Positions 31,200-37,690 of a DNA stretch of 41,049 nucleotides are shown here, one piece after another. The translations under genes and the position numbers were made by a program. The stretch's first letter is position 1; each line of letters begins with the position of its first letter. Below the pieces are notes generated by a model. That model saw nothing but the letters and a program-made list of their open reading frames with translations. It did not search any database and was not told the origin of the DNA. The DNA comes from Acidobacteriaceae bacterium (GTDB taxonomy: Bacteria; Acidobacteriota; Terriglobia; Terriglobales; Acidobacteriaceae). The stretch spans positions 1 through 41,049 of the forward strand of contig DAHXNK010000010.1 in the NCBI GenBank assembly GCA_027365415.1. Reading direction: 5' to 3'.

Positions 31200-32164
31200 G
31201 TCTTTCCATTGAACAGTCGTATACGGTTTGCAGGAAGATCGCTCGCAGCGAAGCCAAAAATTTTTACTATGCTTTCCTCGTTCTTCCACGGCACAAACGA
31301 TCTGCCATGTGCGCGATGTATGCATTCATGCGCCATGCGGACGATCTTGCGGATGATGAGAGTATTCCGTTGGAGGAGCGCCGTCAGCGGGCGGCGGCGT
31401 GGTTAGAGGAGTGGCATCGCGTTGCTGCGGGTGCCGCAACAGAAAACCCTGTATTCCTTGCCGTGCGCGATGTGCAGCAGCGTTTTGAAATTTCGAACGA
31501 GTTGCTCGACCAGCTTGTGCAGGGCACGATGATGGACTTGATGCCGCAGCCGGAGAATCGACACGGAGCGAGCGCGGAGTTGCCGAACGAGACAGAAGAC
31601 GCTTCCAGCGGTCATCCCTTTCTTGTCTATCGCACCTTTGATGATTTGTATCGGTACTGTTACTACGTCGCCTCTGTCGTGGGCCTAGTCTGCATTCGCA
31701 TCTTTGGATATCAGGATGCGCGCGCGGAAAAACTTGCGGAAGAAACGGGGATTGCGTTTCAGCTTACCAACATTCTGCGCGATGTTCGGGAGGACGCGGA
31801 GCGCGGGCGCGTATATCTTCCGCTGGAGGATTTGTGCCGCTACGGTCTGACGGCGGAAGAAGTGGCTGCGATGCGGGGCGATGCTCCGATGTCGCTTGGC
31901 GCGCATTCGCTTCTGGAGATGGAGGCCCAGCGCGCGCGCAAGTATTATGCCGCTGCGGAAGCGCTGCTGCCGATGATTTCTCCAGACAGTCGGCCAGCGC
32001 TCTGGGTTCTGGTGGCCGTCTATCGGCGTTTACTGGAGCATATTACGGCGCGGCGATATCATGTTTTTTCTGGAAAAATAAAAGTTCCTACGCATGAAAA
32101 GATCGCCATTCTGTTGCGCGGTTTGTGGATGGTGTTGCGCGCGCGATTGTTGTCGCGCGCATAG
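31196..32164 (+). CDS. hpnD: Presqualene diphosphate synthase HpnD
   Basis: Condenses two farnesyl diphosphates to presqualene diphosphate. The start SEAKNFYYAFLVLPRHKR is typical of HpnD. Asp-rich motifs are RHADDLADD (D49, D50, D53, D54) and LRDVREDAERGRVYLPLEDL. 322 residues. The GTG at 31196 overlaps the hpnC stop, so the two synthases are translationally coupled. An acidic, variable loop (about residues 115-140) separates the two halves. hpnE follows after 24 bases. Confidence 0.93.
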   Translation: MSLSIEQSYTVCRKIARSEAKNFYYAFLVLPRHKRSAMCAMYAFMRHADDLADDESIPLEERRQRAAAWLEEWHRVAAGAATENPVFLAVRDVQQRFEISNELLDQLVQGTMMDLMPQPENRHGASAELPNETEDASSGHPFLVYRTFDDLYRYCYYVASVVGLVCIRIFGYQDARAEKLAEETGIAFQLTNILRDVREDAERGRVYLPLEDLCRYGLTAEEVAAMRGDAPMSLGAHSLLEMEAQRARKYYAAAEALLPMISPDSRPALWVLVAVYRRLLEHITARRYHVFSGKIKVPTHEKIAILLRGLWMVLRARLLSRA

Positions 32165-32188
32165 ATTTTTGCATCGAACGGAGATGGA

Positions 32189-33646
32189 TTGACGACTGCG
32201 ATGGAAGCAACGGATTTCGCGCCGCGCGATTCAGATCGCGCCGTGTGCGATGTCGCGGTTGTCGGCGGAGGGCTTGCGGGTCTCGCCTCCGCCTGCGCGT
32301 TGGCCGATGCGGGCTATCGTGTGCAACTGCTGGAGCGCCGTCCCTACGTTGGCGGACGCGCCTCTTCCTATGAGCATCCCGGTACAGGGGAGATCGTTGA
32401 TAACTGCCAGCATTTGCTGCTGGGCAGTTGCACCAATCTCATCGACCTGTATCGCAGGCTCGGCGTTGAGAACCGCATCCAATGGTTTGATCGTTTTACT
32501 TTTTTGGAACCGGGCGGACGGCGCAGCGATTTGTATCCGGGAGCTTTGCCTGCTCCGCTGCACAATACGTTTGCCTTTCTTGCGGCACGGGCTTTTACGC
32601 TTGCGGATAAATTAGCCATCGGTCGCGCCATGATGTCGCTGCTGCAAGGCGTGCCGGGAGACACTGCGGAAGATTTCGCGCATTGGCTGGAGCGGCATGG
32701 ACAGACGCAGGCATCGGTGGAGCGCTTCTGGAAGCCCTTGATGCACAGCGCGCTGAATGACGATCTGGATCGTCTGTCTGTGCGGTATGCCGGAATGGTG
32801 ATTCGCAGTTCGTTTATGAGTTCGCCGATCGCAGGGCGCATGGGATTTCCAACCATTCCATTGAGCGAGCTGTATCACCACGCCGTGGCATATATTCGCG
32901 CGCGTGGAGGCGAGGTGCTGCTGCGCGCCAGCGCCAAGGGATTTTCTTTTTATCCAGGAAGTCATCGCTGGACGGTGATGGGGCAGGGAATTCGCGTCGA
33001 TGCTGGCGGTGTTGTTCTGGCTCTACCTTTTGAAGCGACGCAGAAATTGTTGCCGATGTTGCCTGTGCTTGCTCCGGGCACGCAGAACAAATTGCCGGAT
33101 CAGCTTGCACACTTTGAACACTCGCCCATCACGGGGATTCATCTTTGGTTTGATCGCAAGATTACCGAATTGCCGCACGCGGTTTTGCTGGACACGACAA
33201 TTCAGTGGATGTTCAACAAGTCGCTCTTGCAGCCACAGACACGCGCCAACACTGTGGGGGATTACCTCGAACTGGTGGTGAGCGCATCGAAGACGCTGGT
33301 GTCGATGCAGCGGCAGGAGATACTTGATCTGGCGCTGCGCGAGCTTGCGGAGTTTTTTCCCGCAGTGCGGCAGGCGAATTTGTTGAAGGCCACAGTGGTA
33401 AAAGAAGTCCGCGCCACTTTTTGCGTTACGCCGGGATTGGATATCCATCGCCCCGGCCCGGTTACGGCATGGCCGGGAATTTTTCTGGCCGGAGATTGGA
33501 CGGCGACGGGATGGCCCGCGACGATGGAAGGCGCGGTTCGCAGCGGATATCTGGCAGCAGAAGCCTACACGCGCAACCAAAACCACGAGCAAAAATTTCT
33601 GCAAGCCGATCTACCCGTGCAGGGACTCATGCGGATTTTTGGATAG
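32189..33646 (+). CDS. hpnE: Hydroxysqualene dehydroxylase HpnE
   Basis: FAD enzyme that reduces hydroxysqualene to squalene, completing the HpnCDE route. The dinucleotide-binding motif VVGGGLAGL (G26, G27, G28, G31) is followed by the LLERRPYVGGRASS segment of the amine-oxidase/phytoene-desaturase family. The C-terminal FAD motif GIFLAGDWTATGWPATMEGA is intact. 485 residues from the TTG at 32189, which has GGAG five bases upstream; the ATG at 32201 is too far from that site. It is the last gene of the hopanoid run and converges on the EamA pair with 21 bases between stops. Confidence 0.93.
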   Translation: MTTAMEATDFAPRDSDRAVCDVAVVGGGLAGLASACALADAGYRVQLLERRPYVGGRASSYEHPGTGEIVDNCQHLLLGSCTNLIDLYRRLGVENRIQWFDRFTFLEPGGRRSDLYPGALPAPLHNTFAFLAARAFTLADKLAIGRAMMSLLQGVPGDTAEDFAHWLERHGQTQASVERFWKPLMHSALNDDLDRLSVRYAGMVIRSSFMSSPIAGRMGFPTIPLSELYHHAVAYIRARGGEVLLRASAKGFSFYPGSHRWTVMGQGIRVDAGGVVLALPFEATQKLLPMLPVLAPGTQNKLPDQLAHFEHSPITGIHLWFDRKITELPHAVLLDTTIQWMFNKSLLQPQTRANTVGDYLELVVSASKTLVSMQRQEILDLALRELAEFFPAVRQANLLKATVVKEVRATFCVTPGLDIHRPGPVTAWPGIFLAGDWTATGWPATMEGAVRSGYLAAEAYTRNQNHEQKFLQADLPVQGLMRIFG

Positions 33647-33667
33647 GTTCGATGGTAGGTTCGTCGT

Positions 33668-34057
33668 TCAGCGCGAGATGAGCAACACGCCTAGGCAGAC
33701 GCAGACAGCGGCAAACCAGCGTCGCCGATCTACATTTTCTTTCAAAATCCATTTGGCCGCAAAGGCGTTGGTCACAAAGGTGAGCGCGGCGGAAGCGGGC
33801 GCAACCAGACTGACGTCGGCCCAGCTCAAGGCGAAGAGCAGCGCGAAAAAGCTGAGCGCCATACAGAGCACGCCAAAGAGAAAACGAAAATTCTTCAGCA
33901 CGGCCCGGATAGCCCCGATCATGCCAGAGTGCGCGCGAATGTCGTCGAAGTCGCCAATATGGCGCATGGCTCCCGCAAGGGAAACATCGCCAGCCGTGGC
34001 CAGCACCACGATGGTTCCAATCATCAACCAGACGCTGGGATCGGCGACATGCTTCAT
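33668..34057 (-). CDS. Half-size EamA/SMR-type membrane protein, second of a pair
   Basis: A 129-residue protein with four membrane segments, like one half of a ten-helix EamA transporter or an SMR/ArnF subunit. It shares the motif LSWADVSLVAPAS with its neighbour (LSWADLTFVLPAT), so the two are paralogues. The ATG at 34057 has AAGGAG at good spacing and overlaps the upstream stop as ATGA, so the frame open to 34195 is not the real start. Coupled translation points to a heterodimer. Substrate unknown; the position between hpnE and hpnJ suggests a lipid or lipid-linked sugar. Confidence 0.85.
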   Translation of the reverse strand: MKHVADPSVWLMIGTIVVLATAGDVSLAGAMRHIGDFDDIRAHSGMIGAIRAVLKNFRFLFGVLCMALSFFALLFALSWADVSLVAPASAALTFVTNAFAAKWILKENVDRRRWFAAVCVCLGVLLISR

Positions 34058-34515
34058 GACAGGTCTCCTTCGGCTTGCGCGGAAGCCTGTCCTGCGAGTA
34101 CGGGCGTGGCGGGTTCCGTTGGCGCGTGCGGAGTGTACGATGGCCCGCGTGTTACAAAGCCGACGCCCAGAGTGATGAGAAGGATGCCAGCCCAACGCGC
34201 CAAAGAGACGGGATCATGCAACCAGAATTTCGACAGCAGCGCGATGAGCACATAGCCGAAAGATGTGGCGGGCAGCACAAAAGTCAGGTCAGCCCAGGAG
34301 AGCGCCGTCAGATAGGCGGCAAAGAAGCCCATCAGCAATGCAACTCCGGCAAGAACCCAGGGAATACGCATGGCGAGTAGCAGGCTGGAGAGGTGATGGA
34401 TCGAGACTGGCCCTATCTGTCTCATGCCGATGCTCAGAAACGTATCGCCAAAGGAGGCGGTGAGCATGATGGCAACCAGAACCAGATAACGCCGAAAGGT
34501 CAGAGTCGATTGCAT
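34054..34515 (-). CDS. Half-size EamA/SMR-type membrane protein, first of a pair
   Basis: A 153-residue protein with four hydrophobic segments (about 9-30, 45-67, 70-95, 97-120) and a Pro/Ala/Thr-rich cytosolic or periplasmic tail of about 30 residues that its partner lacks. It shares the LSWAD-x-x-x-V-x-P-A motif with the next gene. It starts 103 bases after hpnJ, across a terminator, so it likely has its own promoter or relies on read-through. Related half-size pairs (ArnE/ArnF) flip undecaprenyl-linked aminosugars; a similar role with hopanoid lipids is inference. Confidence 0.85.
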   Translation of the reverse strand: MQSTLTFRRYLVLVAIMLTASFGDTFLSIGMRQIGPVSIHHLSSLLLAMRIPWVLAGVALLMGFFAAYLTALSWADLTFVLPATSFGYVLIALLSKFWLHDPVSLARWAGILLITLGVGFVTRGPSYTPHAPTEPATPVLAGQASAQAEGDLS

Positions 34516-34552
34516 GGGCAGATTTTTGAACTCCTGTCACGACTCGTCAAAG

Positions 34553-34585
34553 AAAAAAGCGGCCAGCCAAGATGCTGCCGACCGC
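34553..34585 (-). terminator. Rho-independent terminator after hpnJ
   Basis: On the minus strand GCGGTCGGC (34585-34577) pairs with GCTGGCCGC (34567-34559) as a 9-bp stem with two G-U pairs and a 9-base loop, directly followed by TTTTTT (34558-34553). It ends the pyrE-hpnJ transcript before the EamA pair. Confidence 0.75.
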
Positions 34586-34618
34586 CTCTCAACAATTCCG
34601 CGTGCGTGTTTGGGCGGC

Positions 34619-36103
34619 CTATGCCTCAGCCTGTGCAGCTTCTGCGGCGGTGGCAGCCTTGTCGCGCTTGGTTTGGGCCACAGCGCGGTTGCGTTGCGCG
34701 CGCAGCTTCATAAATGCCTTGGCCTCCACATAGAGGCGTCCCAGATCGCGATTGATGATGGCCTTGCTCACCACGCGCCATGCAGCCTTGGGGCGGAAGT
34801 AATACTCGTCGTAGAAGCGATGCACCATTTCGAGCACGTATTCCGTTGGCAGGTTGGGATATTCGATGTGCGCGAGCTGGTGGCCACCTTCATCGACCAT
34901 TTGTCCGCCGTTGATGATGAAGCCATTCGCTTTGGCAAAGTCGTGGAACTCCGTGCCGGGGTAGGCGTGGGCAATTGACACCTGAATGGTTTCGACATCC
35001 AGTGTCTTGGCGAAGTTGATGGTGTTGCGAATGGATTCCTTGGTCTCTCCGGGCAGGCCGAGGATGAAATCGCCGTGGATGGTCAGGCCGAGGTCGTGGC
35101 AATCGCGGGTAAAGTCGCGCGCGCGCTCGACGGTGGCACCCTTCTTGATGTTCTTCAGAATTTGCGGATCGCCCGACTCAAAGCCAACAATGAGCAGACG
35201 GCAGCCAGCATCGCGCATGGCCTTGAGCGTGTCGCGGTCGGTGGTGACACGCGAGGTACAAGACCAGGTCAGCTTCAGCGGCTTCAGCTTCTCGCATAGC
35301 TCAATGGTGCGTGCTTTCTGGATGTTGAAGGTGTCGTCGTCAAAGAAATACTCCTTCACATGCGGGAAGAGTTCCTTGGCGTGGGCCATCTCTGCGGCCA
35401 CGTCATCGGTGGAGCGCTTGCGCCACGCATGACCGCTCAGGGTCTGTGGCCACAGGCAGAAGGTGCATTGCGCTGGACAGCCGCGTGTGGAGTAAAGCGA
35501 GACATACGGGTGCAGCAAAAATGGAACGTTGTACTTTGTCACGTCCATATCGCGCGCATAAATGTCCGTAACCCAGGGCAGGTTCGGGCGGTCGAGATTT
35601 TCGATCTGTGGGCGATCAGGATTGTGCGCGATTTGTCCGTTCTTGCGATAGCTGATGCCAAGAATCTCATCGAGCGGCTTGCCATTGGCGTACTCCACCA
35701 CGGAGAAATCAAATTCGCGGCGGCAGACGAAATCAATCACAGGGCACTCGTTCAGCGCGCGATCCGGGGAGGTGGTTACTGGCGGCCCAACAAACGCAAT
35801 CTTGATAGAGGGATTGGCCTCTTTGATGGCCTCGGCCAGCTTGTGGTCGCCCGTCCAGCCGGGAGTGCTGGTGAAGAGCACCAGAAATTCATACTGCTTG
35901 GCGATCTCAATGGTCTCTTCCGCCGAGACATGGTGCGGCGGCGCATCGAGCAAGCGAGAGCCTTCCAGTAGGCCTGCTGGATAGGCGAGCCAGACCGGGT
36001 ACCAGTAGGACTCGATCTCGCGTGTGGCAGGCCAGCGCGAACTGGCGCCACCGTCAAAGTTTTTGAAAGAGGGCGGGTTGAGGAAAAGCGTTTTCAAGGG
36101 CAT
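34619..36103 (-). CDS. hpnJ: Hopanoid biosynthesis radical SAM protein HpnJ
   Basis: B12-binding-type radical SAM enzyme; HpnJ homologues are assigned to forming the cyclitol ether head group of bacteriohopanetetrol. The N-terminal half (KTLFLNPPSFKNFDGG, then a Rossmann-like cobalamin-type domain without a clear DxHxxG) precedes the radical SAM core with GCPAQCTFC (C209, C213, C216), the FFDDDTF strand and HGDFILGLPGET. The ATG at 36103 (494 residues) has GAGG upstream; the frame is open to 36274 but that part overlaps pyrE. A Lys/Ala-rich tail ends the protein. It lies 58 bases after pyrE, on the strand opposite to the main hopanoid operon. hpnI and hpnK, its usual partners, are not in the window. 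Confidence 0.92.
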   Translation of the reverse strand: MPLKTLFLNPPSFKNFDGGASSRWPATREIESYWYPVWLAYPAGLLEGSRLLDAPPHHVSAEETIEIAKQYEFLVLFTSTPGWTGDHKLAEAIKEANPSIKIAFVGPPVTTSPDRALNECPVIDFVCRREFDFSVVEYANGKPLDEILGISYRKNGQIAHNPDRPQIENLDRPNLPWVTDIYARDMDVTKYNVPFLLHPYVSLYSTRGCPAQCTFCLWPQTLSGHAWRKRSTDDVAAEMAHAKELFPHVKEYFFDDDTFNIQKARTIELCEKLKPLKLTWSCTSRVTTDRDTLKAMRDAGCRLLIVGFESGDPQILKNIKKGATVERARDFTRDCHDLGLTIHGDFILGLPGETKESIRNTINFAKTLDVETIQVSIAHAYPGTEFHDFAKANGFIINGGQMVDEGGHQLAHIEYPNLPTEYVLEMVHRFYDEYYFRPKAAWRVVSKAIINRDLGRLYVEAKAFMKLRAQRNRAVAQTKRDKAATAAEAAQAEA

Positions 36104-36161
36104 AGCGTATGCCTCTGATTTTATCACTCCAAGCGGCGCAGCGGGATGTTTTTCGTTGGCT

Positions 36162-36770
36162 TTAGGTTTGGGTGTGATTCTGGAGCACAATATGTGCGGC
36201 CCGCACCTCGACAGCGGTGAAGAGCGTGAAAAAAGGCGCTCCCGCAGCAGCAGCTTCCACGGCGGCGCGGCCATTCATCTCCTGACGATCCACTAGGCAG
36301 AGTACGCCAACGATCTCCATGCCAGCCTCGCGCGCGGCCTGAATCGCGTTGATGGTGGAACCTCCCGTGGTGCAGACATCATCCACAATCACGACGCGCG
36401 CTCCGAGCTGGCAGAAACCTTCAACGCGGCGACCCGTGCCGTGGGACTTTTCGGCCTTGCGCACCAGAAAGCCATGTATCAGCGGAGCATCGGGATGCTC
36501 GACGCGATACCACGCGCTGGCCGAGGCAATGTTGGAAACCAGTGGGTCTGCGCCCATCGTGAGTCCGCCGACGGCTGCGGGCCGCAGATTGTGTTCGCGG
36601 ATCAGATCGTAGAAGACCAATCCGGCGAGGCGTCCGCCTTCAGCATGGAGCGTGGTGGTGCGGCAGTCGATGTAGTAATCGCTGCGCGCGCCGGAGGAAA
36701 GCACAAAATCTCCTAGGCGGAAGGAGTGCTGCGCGATCAAGGTAAGAAGGTCGGTACGGTGGTTGGTCAT
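36162..36770 (-). CDS. pyrE: Orotate phosphoribosyltransferase
   Basis: Makes orotidine 5'-monophosphate from orotate and PRPP in pyrimidine synthesis. The PRPP-binding motif VVIVDDVCTTGGST occupies residues 126-139; FVLSSGARSDYYIDCR and the catalytic-loop FLVRKAEKSHGTG are also present. 202 residues, normal length. It is probably the first gene of a transcript that continues into hpnJ. A large palindromic element lies just upstream and separates it from the CPBP protease gene. Confidence 0.93.
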   Translation of the reverse strand: MTNHRTDLLTLIAQHSFRLGDFVLSSGARSDYYIDCRTTTLHAEGGRLAGLVFYDLIREHNLRPAAVGGLTMGADPLVSNIASASAWYRVEHPDAPLIHGFLVRKAEKSHGTGRRVEGFCQLGARVVIVDDVCTTGGSTINAIQAAREAGMEIVGVLCLVDRQEMNGRAAVEAAAAGAPFFTLFTAVEVRAAHIVLQNHTQT

Positions 36771-36785
36771 GTTCTATGCAGATTG

Positions 36786-36860
36786 TAGCCGGGACTGGCC
36801 GTCCGGGCACCTCCCCCCTCCTAACCGCAAAGAACGCGGTTAGGAGGGGGCCCCCGGCTA
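36786..36860. repeat. Nested palindromic element between the CPBP gene and pyrE
   Basis: An outer pair TAGCCGGG (36786-36793) / CCCGGCTA (36853-36860) encloses a perfect 15-bp inverted repeat, left arm CCCCCTCCTAACCGC (36814-36828) and right arm GCGGTTAGGAGGGGG (36836-36850), with a 7-base loop. A small GGAC/GTCC arm lies at 36792-36804. No U-tract follows on the minus strand, so it is not a plain terminator. It may end the uvrA-CPBP transcript, be a REP/MITE-like insertion, or act as structured RNA. Confidence 0.7.
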
Positions 36861-36871
36861 GCAGCTAATAG

Positions 36872-37690
36872 CTAGTTTTTCAATTGTTCCAGATGCGTGA
36901 AGCCGTTGCTGGTCAAAAACATGGCTACAAAAATGGAGAGATTGTAGGTTACATGAACCAGGGTCGAGGCGGCGAGGGATCCGGTGCGTTGGCGTACCGC
37001 TGTCAAAGCCAGACTGACGAGGAAGACCAAGAATAACGGGGAGGTTGCATGGCCAAGCTGCTGCGCGTGGAGCAGCGCGAATGGGATGCTGCTCAGCACG
37101 GCGGCCCCTGTCATTCCTGTCCAGCTCCAGCGGCGCAGCGCGGGGTAGAGGAAGCCGCGAAAGGCCAGCTCCTCAAACGCTGGCGCGACCAGCGTGCCAA
37201 AGATGGCTACCAGCCAGGCATCGAGCGGAGTGTGAAAAAAATCATCTACGGGCATTTCTTTTGGCATGGGCAGATCGTTGGAGGCAAGCTGGATGGCCAC
37301 GGCCATCAAGATGCCCACGCCCAGCAATAGAACTGCGTATTTGCGGACGGCGGAAATATTCCAGCACACGCCCTCCGCAAAGGGACGGTTCCAGGCTCGC
37401 GGGAACAGGGCAAGCGCAATCAGCATCGTGCAGCCGTAAGCGAACCCCATGATGGGAAGGATGAAGCGGGGCTGTTGTTCGAGATGTTGCAGCGTTGTTT
37501 CGCCAAAAAGATGCCAGTGCAGCGCCACCGCAGCCCCGCCGCTCTGCATGGCTAGCATCAGGCTGGCGGCAATGGCGAAGAAGGCCACGGTATCCAGAAA
37601 TCCCGGCCCTCCGTTGATATGTTCGCGGCGCGCGGACGAGGGATCCTCCGGGGTTGGCGACAGGATCGAAATCATTTCCGGTTCAAACAT
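36872..37690 (-). CDS. CPBP family intramembrane metalloprotease
   Basis: Membrane protein of the CAAX-protease/bacteriocin-processing (Abi) family, 272 residues with about seven hydrophobic segments. The catalytic signature EExxxR is E173-E174-x3-R178 (APAFEELAFRGFLYP), with H208 (FALLHAQQ) and H246-x3-N250 (LVHVTYN) as further metal/active-site residues, so it should be active. Substrates of these enzymes in most bacteria are unknown. Its ATG overlaps the uvrA stop by one base (TAATG), so it is translated with UvrA, although a functional link is not obvious. Confidence 0.9.
   Translation of the reverse strand: MFEPEMISILSPTPEDPSSARREHINGGPGFLDTVAFFAIAASLMLAMQSGGAAVALHWHLFGETTLQHLEQQPRFILPIMGFAYGCTMLIALALFPRAWNRPFAEGVCWNISAVRKYAVLLLGVGILMAVAIQLASNDLPMPKEMPVDDFFHTPLDAWLVAIFGTLVAPAFEELAFRGFLYPALRRWSWTGMTGAAVLSSIPFALLHAQQLGHATSPLFLVFLVSLALTAVRQRTGSLAASTLVHVTYNLSIFVAMFLTSNGFTHLEQLKN

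Noticed and set aside
36814-36850. 15-bp hairpin as an ordinary Rho-independent terminator
   Set aside because: No U-tract follows on the minus strand, and the outer repeat suggests a larger element; it is therefore listed as a repeat.
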